Source: Opitutaceae bacterium
GTDB lineage: Bacteria; Verrucomicrobiota; Verrucomicrobiia; Opitutales; Opitutaceae
Assembly: GCA_015075305.1 (NCBI GenBank)
Contig: JABTUS010000007.1
Location: 186,001-250,000 of the forward strand
DNA length: 64,000 nucleotides
Reading direction: 5' to 3'
Positions 26,444-35,027 of this stretch are shown one piece after another (the stretch's first letter is position 1; each line of letters begins with the position of its first letter). Position numbers and translations under genes: made by a program. The notes beneath the pieces were generated by a model. The model did not search any database. It worked only from the letters and a program-made list of their open reading frames with translations, and was not told where the DNA came from.

Positions 26444-27145
26444 TCAGGCGGTTGCGTGGCCCGTCGAGCGAAGGATCTCGCGAGCGGCGGCGACGGGATT
26501 CGCGGCGTGGGAAATCGGCCGGCCGACGACAAGGTAGTTTGCTCCGGCGGCGACCGCCTGAGCCGGTGTGAGTATGCGAGTCTGATCGTCCGACTTTGCC
26601 CCGGCTGGACGGATCCCCGGGACGACCAGGTCGAGTCCGGAGGGAAACCGCTTGCGCAATGGAGCGATCTCCAAGGGAGAACACACGAGCCCCTTCATTC
26701 CGGAATCGACGGCCAGCGACGCCAGATTCAGGACCTGGGCTTCGGGTGTGGAGCTGACTCCGGTTTGCCGGAGATCCGACTCACTCATGGACGTGAGCAC
26801 GGACACGCCAAGTAGCAGGAGATCCGGCTTCGCAGCCTGCTGGGCGGCGACGGCTCCCCGCATCATTGGGCCGCCGCCACACGTGTGGAGCGTGAGCATG
26901 TGAATCGGAAGCCGGGCGGCGGATTCGACGGCGCGCGCGACGGTATTGGGAATATCGTGAAGTTTGAGGTCGAGGAACACCTTGAAGCCGAGATCCGCGA
27001 TACGTCTGACGCAGTCGGGGCCGCAGGCGGTGAACATCTGCAGGCCGATCTTGACCCAGCGGACCTCGCCCGCGAGCTGCTTGAGGAGCGGCTCCACGGC
27101 AGCGGGGCTCGGTTCATCGAGGACCAGGATCAAATCGCACGGCAT
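26444..27145 (-). CDS. pyrF: Orotidine 5'-phosphate decarboxylase
   Basis: The 233-residue TIM-barrel enzyme performs the last step of UMP synthesis. The catalytic D-x-K-x-x-D signature is present in VFLDLKLHDIPNT (Asp59, Lys61, Asp64), after the first strand LILVLDEPS and the KIGLQMFTACGP segment; the phosphate-binding end reads VVPGIRPAGAKSDDQTRI and ANYLVVGRPI. It is the first gene of the long minus-strand run and diverges from ispE across an 80-bp gap that should hold both promoters. Confidence 0.95.
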   Translation of the reverse strand: MPCDLILVLDEPSPAAVEPLLKQLAGEVRWVKIGLQMFTACGPDCVRRIADLGFKVFLDLKLHDIPNTVARAVESAARLPIHMLTLHTCGGGPMMRGAVAAQQAAKPDLLLLGVSVLTSMSESDLRQTGVSSTPEAQVLNLASLAVDSGMKGLVCSPLEIAPLRKRFPSGLDLVVPGIRPAGAKSDDQTRILTPAQAVAAGANYLVVGRPISHAANPVAAAREILRSTGHATA

Positions 27146-27225
27146 GGGTTTGTAAGTCGAATGGAGTATTGTCCGGATTTCGCTTCAAATCAGCGGAAAA
27201 TAAAGTGGATTAGCAACACTCCGCC

Positions 27226-28140
27226 TTGTCCTCTCTCACCCTGACCTCTCCCGCCAAGCTCAATCTTTTTCTCGCAGTCACAGGCATGCGGGCGGATGGG
27301 TATCACGATCTCGTGTCCCTCGTATCGCCGGTGGAGTTTGGCGATGAGCTGCACGTCGAGCTGACGACCGGACGGGAAATCACTCTGGTGTGCGACGATC
27401 CCGCGCTGGCGACCGATGAAAGCAATCTGATCGTGCGTGCGGCGATGGCATTCAAGCGACAAGCGCCGTTTGAGGGCGGAGCGCGATTTGTACTGAAGAA
27501 GCGGATACCGCTGGGGGCGGGGCTGGGTGGTGGGAGCAGCAATGCCGCAGCGGCATTGCTGGCGCTCAACCGTCTGACAGGCTCGCCGCTTGCCGATGGC
27601 AGGCTTTCGGCGCTGGCTTCTGACATCGGATCGGACTGCGCGCTCTTTCTTGCGGGAGATGCGGTGGTGATGCGCGGCAGGGGCGAGATCATTGAAGGCC
27701 TTCCTCTGGCCGCAAGGAGTCGGCTGGTCGGAAGGAATGTGTGGATCATCAAGCCGTCGGTCGGCGTTTCCACGCCCTGGGCCTACCGCATGCTGGCCGC
27801 GGAGGCACCCCGATCGTACCTACCGGCGGTGGAGGCGGAGCAACGCCTCGGGAAATGGATCGATACGCCGGCGCTTCCGCTCTCAAGCCTCCTTTTCAAT
27901 TCCTTCGAGCCGGTTGTTTTTCGAAAGTTCATTGCGCTGCCACTGCTGCTGAAGCAGCTTGCAGATGCGTTCGGATTTGCCGCGTTGCTGAGTGGAAGTG
28001 GAAGCGCCTGTTTTCTTTTTGCCCGCGAGGGATCAGTTGAACCGCCGGCGGCCGCAGTTGAGGACATGGTCAGGTCTGCTTGGGGCCGCGAGGCATTTGT
28101 GGTCGAAACGAGGCTGCTCCACGGCCAGGGACAACGTTGA
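27226..28140 (+). CDS. ispE: 4-diphosphocytidyl-2-C-methyl-D-erythritol kinase
   Basis: The 304-residue GHMP kinase phosphorylates CDP-methylerythritol in the MEP pathway. Motif 1 is SPAKLNLFLAVTGMRADGYH, motif 2 (ATP) is IPLGAGLGGGSSNAAAALLA and motif 3 is the C-terminal ALLSGSGSACFLFA. The frame has no ATG before motif 1; the start is a TTG at 27226, giving the normal N-terminus (M)SSLTLTSPAK. It is 101 bp upstream of ptsI on the same strand. Confidence 0.93.
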   Translation: MSSLTLTSPAKLNLFLAVTGMRADGYHDLVSLVSPVEFGDELHVELTTGREITLVCDDPALATDESNLIVRAAMAFKRQAPFEGGARFVLKKRIPLGAGLGGGSSNAAAALLALNRLTGSPLADGRLSALASDIGSDCALFLAGDAVVMRGRGEIIEGLPLAARSRLVGRNVWIIKPSVGVSTPWAYRMLAAEAPRSYLPAVEAEQRLGKWIDTPALPLSSLLFNSFEPVVFRKFIALPLLLKQLADAFGFAALLSGSGSACFLFAREGSVEPPAAAVEDMVRSAWGREAFVVETRLLHGQGQR

Positions 28141-28148
28141 TTGAACAA

Positions 28149-28165
28149 GGATTTCCTGGAAATCC
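28149..28165. promoter_or_regulatory. Perfect 17-bp palindrome between ispE and ptsI
   Basis: GGATTTCC-T-GGAAATCC begins 9 bp after the ispE stop. The central spacing is too short for a strong hairpin and there is no T run, so it is either a weak attenuating hairpin or a dimeric protein-binding site upstream of ptsI. Confidence 0.3.
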
Positions 28166-28241
28166 GCGTTGACCGGGGGCCATGGCGGGCCCTTAACCTC
28201 CCACGCCGCCGGATCCGTTCCGGCGCGTTGTCGCAAACCGC

Positions 28242-30011
28242 ATGACCGAAGCCGATCCAGCGAAGCCTGAGTTCAAGGTGCAAGGCCTGTCCGCCTCGCA
28301 GGGCATCGCCTACGGACAGGTGTTCTTGTTTCTGCAGAGCGACCTGGAGCTGCCATCGTACCAGGTGGATCAGGACAAGCGCCCGGCCGAAGTGGCTCGA
28401 TTTGAGCAGGCGCTGCTGGTTACCCGCGGCCAGATCCAGAAGATCCGGGATGAGGTGGAGAAAAACCTCAGCTCAAATGAGGCGCGGATCTTTGACGCCC
28501 ACCTCCTGGTGCTGGAGGACCAGGCGCTGATTGCCGAGACAATCCGGGATTTTGAGGGTTCGGGACGAAACATTGAAGCCTGCTTCAACGCGGTCGCGCA
28601 GCGATACATCCGGGCGTTTTCGGAGATCGATGACGAATACCTGAGGGAGCGCACCGGTGACATTCGCGACGTCGTGCAGCGGGTGCTTTCCAATCTCCTT
28701 GGACAGTCGGCGGCGAGTTTGTCGCGTTTGGCCGACAAGCGCATTGTTGTAGCAAACGACATTTCCCCGTCAGATGCGGCGGGCATCGATCGAAGCAATG
28801 CGCTGGCGGTGATCACCGATTCGGGAAGCAGGACCAGCCATGCGGTGATTGTGGCGCGTTCCATGAAGGTCCCCGCAGTCGTGGGAACGAGGGAGCTCGT
28901 GACCCGGGTGAAGAACGGGGACTGGGTGCTTGTCGACGGCTACGAGGGCCTTGTGATCATCAACCCGAACGAGCAGACGCTGTTCCGGTACGGAAAGATC
29001 CAGAGTCACAAGAAGTCGATCGAGCAGCGTCTCTACAAGGCGAACCGTCTGCCGTCGGTCACATTGGACGGCGTGGCGGTCGTGCTGCGCGCGAACATCG
29101 AAAAGGAGAGTGAAGCGGAGCTGGTGAAGGAGTACCTCGGTTCGGGAGTGGGGTTGTTTCGCACCGAGTTCCTGTACCTGGGGAGTCAGAGGATTCCGTC
29201 CGAAGAGGAGCAGGTGAAGGCGTACCGCACGGTGGCGGAAAAGCTTTCACCCGCGCCCGTGGTGATTCGCACGCTCGATCTCGGGGGCGACAAGCCGATC
29301 ACCGCGGCGCCGTCGCTTTTCCCCCGGGAGGACAATCCATTCCTGGGATTCCGTGCGATCCGGTTCTGCCTGGAGAACACGGCCATTTTCAAGGATCAGC
29401 TCCGGGCGATTCTGCGCGCGAGTGTTGTCGGCAACATCAAGCTGATGTATCCGATGATCAGTGGAAGCGAGGAGCTCGCGCGGGCCAATGCGGTTCTCGA
29501 CGAATGCCGCCGGGAACTGCGGGCACAGGGTGTTCCCTTCGACGAAAAGATGCCCGTGGGCACCATGATCGAGATCCCGAGCGCGGCATACACCGTGGAC
29601 ATACTCGCGGCGCAGAATGATTTTCTCAGCATCGGCACCAACGATCTCATCCAGTACCTGCTGGCGATCGACCGCGTGAACAACCGGATCGCACATCTCT
29701 ACGAGCCCACGCATCCGGCCGTGGTCAGAACACTGAAGCACATCGTCGACGAGGCGCATCGAAAGAAGCTGAAGGTCAGCGTCTGCGGTGAGATGGCGGC
29801 CGATCCCGTGCTCGCCCCGCTGCTTGTCGGTCTGGGAGTCGACGAACTCAGCATGACTCCGCCGCTGATTCCGGCGGTCAAGTATTCCATTCGAGCCATG
29901 TCGCATGCGGATGCAAGACGCCTGGCGGAGGAGTCGCTCACCAAGACGACGGCCGGAGAGATCTTCGCCCTCTGCAACCGGTTTTGCCAGGATCGGCTCC
30001 CGCCCGAGTAG
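28242..30011 (+). CDS. ptsI: Phosphoenolpyruvate-protein phosphotransferase (PTS enzyme I)
   Basis: The 589-residue cytosolic enzyme transfers phosphate from PEP to HPr. The N-terminal domain contains the phosphorylated histidine in DSGSRTSHAVIVARSMKVPA (His200, matching 'GG.TSH.aI.AR'). The C-terminal PEP-binding barrel has VGLFRTEFLYLG, VVIRTLDLGGDKP, MYPMISGSEEL, GTMIEIPSAA, FLSIGTNDLIQYLLAIDR and VSVCGEMAADP with the catalytic Cys. HPr and HPr kinase genes are not in the window. In genomes without sugar EIIs, this system often acts mainly in regulation; that cannot be judged here. Confidence 0.95.
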   Translation: MTEADPAKPEFKVQGLSASQGIAYGQVFLFLQSDLELPSYQVDQDKRPAEVARFEQALLVTRGQIQKIRDEVEKNLSSNEARIFDAHLLVLEDQALIAETIRDFEGSGRNIEACFNAVAQRYIRAFSEIDDEYLRERTGDIRDVVQRVLSNLLGQSAASLSRLADKRIVVANDISPSDAAGIDRSNALAVITDSGSRTSHAVIVARSMKVPAVVGTRELVTRVKNGDWVLVDGYEGLVIINPNEQTLFRYGKIQSHKKSIEQRLYKANRLPSVTLDGVAVVLRANIEKESEAELVKEYLGSGVGLFRTEFLYLGSQRIPSEEEQVKAYRTVAEKLSPAPVVIRTLDLGGDKPITAAPSLFPREDNPFLGFRAIRFCLENTAIFKDQLRAILRASVVGNIKLMYPMISGSEELARANAVLDECRRELRAQGVPFDEKMPVGTMIEIPSAAYTVDILAAQNDFLSIGTNDLIQYLLAIDRVNNRIAHLYEPTHPAVVRTLKHIVDEAHRKKLKVSVCGEMAADPVLAPLLVGLGVDELSMTPPLIPAVKYSIRAMSHADARRLAEESLTKTTAGEIFALCNRFCQDRLPPE

Positions 30012-30023
30012 GACGGACGGGGG

Positions 30024-30956
30024 CTAACTTTCCGGCCGGTAGCCGGCGGCGAGCAGCGTCTCGAAGTGCGGCTCGACCGGTTCGCGGGCAACCGTGGAGA
30101 TTTCGATGTGGTCAAATCCCGCCGTCGTGAGGAAGCGGTGAAGCGTGCTTTCGCGGAATCCCAGCCATACGTCGGCGTAGAGTTCGCGCGCCTTTTCGAA
30201 TCCGTGCTCCTTGAGGTCGAGGATCACAATCTGGCCGCCGGGCCGGAGGATGCGAAAGGCCTCCTGCACGGCGGCCTGCGGGTGAAGCGCGTGGTGAAGC
30301 GCCTGGCTGAGGATCGCAAGGTCGACGGACCCGTCGGGCAGGGGCACGTCCTCGATGTCGCCGAGCTTGTAGGTCAGATTGGACAGCCCGTTCTTTCTCG
30401 CGAACTCCGTGCCGACCTCGACCATGCGGGGCGAGTTGTCGATGCACCACACGGCCCTTGCGCGGCGGGCCAGAAGCTGGGAGATGAGTCCTTCGCCGGC
30501 GCCGAGGTCGGCGATGACGATGGGTGGCGCGAGTCGAAGCGCGAGATGGCCGATGGCCTCCCAGGACCTGCCCGGGCAGTAATTGCGCCCCAGTTTGCCC
30601 GCGATGAGATTGAAGTACTGCTCCTGGTGCGCGCGGCGCTTTCGAAGGATGCGCTCGAGATTGATGCGATCGTCGGCGATTTCGGCGGCGACCGCATTGC
30701 AGGCCGCGCGGAGGAGAGCAGTCTGCTCCTTAGGAAGCCCGGCCCTGTTTGAATAGAAGGCCTTCTTTCCCTCCCTGCGGTCGACAACGAGATCGGCCTG
30801 GCGCAGCAGGGCGAGCTGCGAGGAGATGCGCGACTGCGCCATGCCCAGGATTTCCTGCAGCTCCGCCACGGAGAGCTCCTCATGCAGCAGGAGCGCGAGA
30901 AGTCTGAGGCGGGTGGGATCGGCGAGAAGCTTCAGCAGATCCCAGGAGGCATTCAC
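30024..30956 (-). CDS. ArsR-type regulator fused to a SAM-dependent methyltransferase
   Basis: The 310-residue protein has an ArsR/SmtB winged helix (residues 1-85: LLKLLADPTRLRLLALLLHE, ELSVAELQEILGMAQSRISS, QLALLRQADLV) and a class I methyltransferase domain (about 140-300: PPIVIADLGAGEGLISQLLA, IDNSPRMVEVG, ILSQALHHALHPQAAVQEAF RILRPGG). The ArsR metal-binding motif ELCVCDL is replaced by ELSVAEL, so the usual alpha-3 Cys site is absent. The only in-frame start near the domain is a GTG at 30956, 20 bp after the preceding stop. It may regulate a pathway whose product its methyltransferase domain senses or modifies; target unknown. Confidence 0.85.
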   Translation of the reverse strand: MNASWDLLKLLADPTRLRLLALLLHEELSVAELQEILGMAQSRISSQLALLRQADLVVDRREGKKAFYSNRAGLPKEQTALLRAACNAVAAEIADDRINLERILRKRRAHQEQYFNLIAGKLGRNYCPGRSWEAIGHLALRLAPPIVIADLGAGEGLISQLLARRARAVWCIDNSPRMVEVGTEFARKNGLSNLTYKLGDIEDVPLPDGSVDLAILSQALHHALHPQAAVQEAFRILRPGGQIVILDLKEHGFEKARELYADVWLGFRESTLHRFLTTAGFDHIEISTVAREPVEPHFETLLAAGYRPES

Positions 30957-30976
30957 GCGGCTGGAGTCGCGTCGTT

Positions 30977-31336
30977 CTACTTGATGAATTTGAATGAGAA
31001 CGGATACCGGTAAACTTCGCCCTTGTTGGCCTTGAGCGAGGCCAGAATGATCAGCACGAGATCGGCGATGCCGAGTGCAAAAAGGAGCGGTATTCCGATG
31101 ACAACGAAGGCCAGGGCAATGCAGATGATCGCCGCTATGGCCACGGTGATCTGAAAGTTGATCGCCTCCTTGCCCTGATCGTCGACGATGGGAAATTCCG
31201 CCTTTTTCATCTGCCAGATGATGAGCGGACCGATGATGCTGCCGAAGGGAATGATGTAACCGGCCAAGGCGGAGAGATGGCAGAGCATCGCCCACATGTT
31301 GGCGTCGTTCTTCGCTGGAGTACTGGGGGAGTCCAT
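30977..31336 (-). CDS. DUF4870 membrane protein
   Basis: The 119-residue protein has an N-terminal soluble stub, then about three membrane helices with the DUF4870 pattern MWAMLCHLSALAGYIIPFGS, IIGPLIIWQMKKAEFPIVDD QGKEAINFQI and a terminal KGEVYRYPFSFKFI. Function of the family is unknown. The start is the ATG of MDSPSTPAKN; upstream codons in the same frame are unlike protein. It is the first gene of a two-gene unit with the ArsR-methyltransferase fusion. Confidence 0.85.
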   Translation of the reverse strand: MDSPSTPAKNDANMWAMLCHLSALAGYIIPFGSIIGPLIIWQMKKAEFPIVDDQGKEAINFQITVAIAAIICIALAFVVIGIPLLFALGIADLVLIILASLKANKGEVYRYPFSFKFIK

Positions 31337-31434
31337 GGAGGAAGCTATGGACGATCGCAACCGCCGCGTCAACCTTCGCGCGGGCAAGGACATGCCGCGT
31401 GTATGGATTGGGGCCCTTTGAGCCGAAAATGAAA

Positions 31435-31465
31435 AGGCGTCCCCCTTGAATTTTCGGGGACGCCT
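31435..31465 (-). terminator. Intrinsic terminator after the TonB-dependent receptor gene
   Basis: AGGCGTCCCC (31435-31444) pairs with GGGGACGCCT (31456-31465), an uninterrupted 10-bp stem with an 11-nt loop. On the minus strand it is followed by TTTTCATTTTCGG. It lies about 40 bp beyond the receptor stop codon. Confidence 0.8.
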
Positions 31466-31506
31466 GGGTGGCGAAGCGGAATGGATCCCGCCAATGCCGT
31501 GGCTGC

Positions 31507-33681
31507 CTAGAAGCTGTATTTCGCTGTCAGGCTGAAGGTCCGCGGTGTCGAGGGATACACGACGAAGCGGCTGTTGCCACCGGCAGCGTAGTCCTCGTCG
31601 AGGACATTGTTGATGCCGAGGTTGAAGCTCCACTCCTTGTGCGTGTAGGTCGCGAAGACGTTGTAGACGTCAAAGGCGGGAAACGCCGCCAGGGGGCGCT
31701 GGTAGGTGGCGCCCATGTGGAAGAGATTTGCGCCGATGCCGAAGCCCTTGAGCGGGCCGTCGGTGAAGTCGTACTTGGTGAGCAGACTCCAGGTCTTCCG
31801 GTAGGTGCGCACGAGCGTGGCACCGGTTTGATCGTGGGTGCCGCGGCCATCGAACAGAGTGGCGATCACGGTCCATCCATCCACGGGGCGAATGTTGAGA
31901 TCGTATTCGACACCTTCCGTCCGCACGCTTCCGGCGGGCAGGGCATAGACATTGGGCTGGCCCAGGTTGAAGCGGACCGGCAGGTTTTTGGCGTCGTTCC
32001 GGAACCAGACGATGCTTGCCGTCACCCTGCCATTGAGCGCGGCCGTCTTCACGCCGAGTTCCTGCACCTTGCCGAGGGTCGGAGGCAGGGGAACGCCGTT
32101 GGGATCGCGGTCGTCAGCGCCCGCGGGAGCAAAATTGGTGGCCTGCGAAGCGAAGAAGGACAGGTCGGCGCGGGGCTTGTAGACGAGACCGATCTTGTAG
32201 ACGCCCTTGTCTCCCTTGCTCTCCTTGTGAACGGCGTTGAGGACGTCGAGGTGGGACGTATTGCTGCTCCAGCTCCAGCTTCCACCGGCGGTTGCGATCA
32301 GGCGGTCCTGAATCAGGTGCGCCTGGTGCTGCACGTAGATGTTGGCGGCGCTGCGGCGCTGAATGGTGTTCGCGGTGCCGGGAATGATCGCGTCGGCGGG
32401 GTTTGCCGGCCAGACGGGATTGATGATGCTGAACCGGGTGGTGCCGGTTTCGGGCGAGATCAGCGGCGTAAAGACAAGTCCTTGCTGATCCGCGACGGAA
32501 CTGGCGGCCCATCCGAAGTTCGTCTGCTGCTGGCGACCAGCGACATTGAAGACCGAGATGTAGTCATTCACGACGCTGAACATCTTCTGCATTTGATGCA
32601 GCGTCAGAAGATTGAACTGCATGTAGTCGGTCGCATCCACGACGCCGTTGGCGCCGAGGAGGGTGTTATTGTTCACGTTTGAACGGCTGTCATGATCGTA
32701 GCGGCGCTCGGAGAAAAAGGCGACCTGCAACTTCGATTCAAAATTGGAGGTGATGCGATGCGTGATCGTGCCCTCGAGCTCGTGTTTGGTGAAAGTGGAC
32801 AGACTCCAGGGGGCCTTGTAGCCCTGCTTGCGTCCGCCGATGTAGGAGAGCTGGTTGTTCTGATCGAGAAAGTTGTTGGGAAAGAGGCCGCTCGTCTCGA
32901 TCCGCGAGTACTCGTAGCGCAGGCGCACGGTCGTGTCCTTCCAGTCGAGCTGAAGGGTCGGCGAGAGGACGGTGCGGTCGTCGAAGATGCCGTCCTGGTA
33001 GAATTTTCCGGCCTGCTGAGCGCCGACAAAGCGGTAGGCGGCGCGAGCGCCGCCGATGTCGGCGTCCAGCGGTCCCGTGAGATCGAACTCACCGCGAAGC
33101 ATGCCGTTGCTGTCGACGAGCGCCCGCACCGAGCCCTTGCGGGTGTAGAGGGGGACCTTTGTCGTGCGCAGGAGCATGCCCTGGGTGACGGGGCGGGTGC
33201 CGAAGAGCACGGCTTGCGCGCCCTTCACAACCTCCATCGTCTCGGTCGTGACATCGTCGTCGATCGAGGGGAAGTACTCGACACCGTTCTTGAACGTGCG
33301 GGTGAGACGCTCGCCGCGCATGTAGAAGAGGTTGTTGCCGCCGAAGGACGAGAGGCCGCTGGAGATGTACTTGGCGAAATCGCTCGGGTACGGGAAGTTT
33401 CCGAGATCCTCGATCAGGTTGCGCGGGACGATCTGGATGGAGCCGGGGATGTCGATGAGCTCCTGGCGGGTTTTGAGACCGGCGGTGGCCGTGGTCAGGT
33501 TGTAGCTTCGGTCGGTCTTCGAGCTGACCTCGAATCGCGACATGACGATGGTCTCGTCATCCGCATCCGTCGCTCGCGCGGCCTGCGCGCAAAGGGAGAC
33601 GGGGAGGGAGGAGAGCACGGCGACGGCCACGAGGGTGGCGGCGACTGGCGAGCCGGGCAGGGTGACAGGTGTCATTTTCAT
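31507..33681 (-). CDS. TonB-dependent outer-membrane receptor
   Basis: The 724-residue protein has a signal peptide (to about residue 35) and a mature N-terminus ETIVMSRFEVSSK resembling the TonB-box region of Opitutales receptors. The plug domain includes ELIDIPGSIQIVPRNLIEDL and TMEVVKGAQAVLFG; the rest is a 22-strand beta-barrel, ending with the C-terminal Phe strand TPRFFSLTAKYSF-like (TPRTFSLTAKYSF). Ligand is unknown. The nearby regulator and sialate-type catabolic genes suggest uptake of a sugar acid or glycan, but these genes are not on one transcript. A strong terminator follows. Confidence 0.92.
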   Translation of the reverse strand: MKMTPVTLPGSPVAATLVAVAVLSSLPVSLCAQAARATDADDETIVMSRFEVSSKTDRSYNLTTATAGLKTRQELIDIPGSIQIVPRNLIEDLGNFPYPSDFAKYISSGLSSFGGNNLFYMRGERLTRTFKNGVEYFPSIDDDVTTETMEVVKGAQAVLFGTRPVTQGMLLRTTKVPLYTRKGSVRALVDSNGMLRGEFDLTGPLDADIGGARAAYRFVGAQQAGKFYQDGIFDDRTVLSPTLQLDWKDTTVRLRYEYSRIETSGLFPNNFLDQNNQLSYIGGRKQGYKAPWSLSTFTKHELEGTITHRITSNFESKLQVAFFSERRYDHDSRSNVNNNTLLGANGVVDATDYMQFNLLTLHQMQKMFSVVNDYISVFNVAGRQQQTNFGWAASSVADQQGLVFTPLISPETGTTRFSIINPVWPANPADAIIPGTANTIQRRSAANIYVQHQAHLIQDRLIATAGGSWSWSSNTSHLDVLNAVHKESKGDKGVYKIGLVYKPRADLSFFASQATNFAPAGADDRDPNGVPLPPTLGKVQELGVKTAALNGRVTASIVWFRNDAKNLPVRFNLGQPNVYALPAGSVRTEGVEYDLNIRPVDGWTVIATLFDGRGTHDQTGATLVRTYRKTWSLLTKYDFTDGPLKGFGIGANLFHMGATYQRPLAAFPAFDVYNVFATYTHKEWSFNLGINNVLDEDYAAGGNSRFVVYPSTPRTFSLTAKYSF

Positions 33682-33843
33682 GGGATATGCCGGGTAGGGC
33701 GGATTCCGAAAAAAATTAAAAATCCTACGAGGTCAAAATTATTGTCAATGTTTGAGCATTTTTATGGTAACAGGCGTCTCCATGTGAAGCGATGGAGGCG
33801 GGTTGCGTGCCCCGCAGGGCGCCGCGGAGGGCTGAACGGGCGC

Positions 33844-34917
33844 CTAGGGCTCCGACAGTTCGATCGGGATGACGACCTGGCCGGGCGAGGAGCGCGGATC
33901 TGTCACGCGCGAGGCCAGGAGCCGGCCGATGGCTGCGCCGATCTCCTCGGGGCGCAGGGTGGGGAAGAGGTACGGCAGGGAATTCCCGCCGGCGGGCCGC
34001 TGGTGCAGGCCGCTGACGAGGAGCCTGGGGCGGCGCCTGCCCTTGAGTCCCAGGCGGTCGATGGCTGCGAGCGCGGCCTCGGCCTTCGCCTCCGACCGGC
34101 AGAGCAGGCAGAGATCCGTGGGGTGTCGCTGGACGATCGCCGTCACCTCGGACATGATGGCGTGATGGTCGTCGGGCAGGTGCGAAATGGAGTACTCGCC
34201 CGCCTTGTAGCCGGCGTTGCCCAGCAGCCGCCCCAGTTCGCTGAGCACGACGTTGTCGCCGGGGAACATCACCTCCCGGGTGAGGGCGCAGACATGCCGG
34301 CACCGGTGGCTTGAGGCGTAGCTGCTGACCAGGCGGGCGATGCCAAGATTGTCCTGCTCCACCCAGGGCAGGCCCTCGATCGAAGGGTAAAGGGAGCCAT
34401 GAACGACCGCGGGCAGCCCGCTGTGCCTGATGGCGCGTTGCACGACGAAAGGCACCTTGGTGAGGACCACGCCGGAGGGTTCCTTCGATCTCAGGATCTC
34501 GCCGATGAGGGAGTCGACATAGTCCGCGGGGTCGGTCGCCGGGAGGAAATTGAACTGCACGTCCGCGCCGGGGAGGACTCCCTGTATGCCGACGAGGACG
34601 CCGTCCGCGACGCGCCCCTCCTGCCTGAGGTAATTCCGGTGCACCACCATGAACACCCGCTTGAGCAGACCGGGGCTCGCCTCCCGCTTGAGGGAGCCGA
34701 TGAACGTTCCCCGCCGCTGCACCCGTTCGAGGATGCCGCGCTGGGAAAGCAGTTGAAGGGCGCGGTTCGCGGTCGAGGAACCGACGCCGAGCATGCGGGC
34801 GGCCTCCGCCAGCGGCAGGTAGGCGTCGCCCGGCTTCAACTGCCGGCGCCGGATGTCGGCCTCGAGCTGCTGGGCAAGCTCCATGATGCGCGGTGTCTGG
34901 GAGTATCCGGAAGTCAT
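33844..34917 (-). CDS. GntR/LacI-hybrid transcriptional regulator of the sialate-like operon
   Basis: The 357-residue protein has a GntR-type winged helix (RIMELAQQLEADIRRRQLKP, AARMLGVGSSTANRALQLLS, QRGILERVQRRGTFIG) joined to a LacI/periplasmic-binding-like effector domain (from about residue 85: RVFMVVHRNYL, GVVLTKVPFVVQRAIRHSG, AIVQRHPTDLCLLCRSE). This architecture is used by AraR-like sugar regulators. It is divergent from the N-acetylneuraminate lyase-like gene, and a perfect 9-bp inverted repeat lies between them. The start MTSGYSQTPR was chosen because the 13 codons upstream are not conserved in character. Confidence 0.85.
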   Translation of the reverse strand: MTSGYSQTPRIMELAQQLEADIRRRQLKPGDAYLPLAEAARMLGVGSSTANRALQLLSQRGILERVQRRGTFIGSLKREASPGLLKRVFMVVHRNYLRQEGRVADGVLVGIQGVLPGADVQFNFLPATDPADYVDSLIGEILRSKEPSGVVLTKVPFVVQRAIRHSGLPAVVHGSLYPSIEGLPWVEQDNLGIARLVSSYASSHRCRHVCALTREVMFPGDNVVLSELGRLLGNAGYKAGEYSISHLPDDHHAIMSEVTAIVQRHPTDLCLLCRSEAKAEAALAAIDRLGLKGRRRPRLLVSGLHQRPAGGNSLPYLFPTLRPEEIGAAIGRLLASRVTDPRSSPGQVVIPIELSEP

Positions 34918-34992
34918 TGCGGTGAGTGAAGGGAACGGCGCGCGCCGGGCGGGCAATCCCGGGCATGGAAAATAAAATCATGGTCTTTTCGA

Positions 34993-35017
34993 TATAATTC
35001 TTGCACGAAAGAATTAT
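34993..35017 (+). promoter_or_regulatory. Operator and -10 box of the sialate-like operon
   Basis: ATAATTCTT (34994-35002) and AAGAATTAT (35009-35017) form perfect 9-bp inverted arms around GCACGA. A consensus TATAAT (34993-34998) overlaps the left arm, and the lyase gene start is 10 bp beyond the right arm. A dimeric GntR-type repressor bound here would block the promoter. I see no good -35 hexamer, which suggests an activator-independent but weak, or otherwise unusual, promoter. Confidence 0.6.
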
Positions 35018-35027
35018 TTATGCCGCG

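Noticed and set aside
32692-34314. Plus-strand frame of 540 codons across the TonB receptor and regulator genes
   Set aside because: It spans two well-supported minus-strand genes and their spacer and has no protein-like features.
33725-34981. Minus-strand frame of 418 codons overlapping the GntR/LacI regulator
   Set aside because: It is in the wrong frame; the overlapping 357-residue frame has both a winged helix and an effector domain.
35001-35027. TTG start for the sialate-lyase-like gene
   Set aside because: The codon lies inside the palindromic operator and downstream of TATAAT by only 2 bp; the ATG at 35028 is far more plausible.
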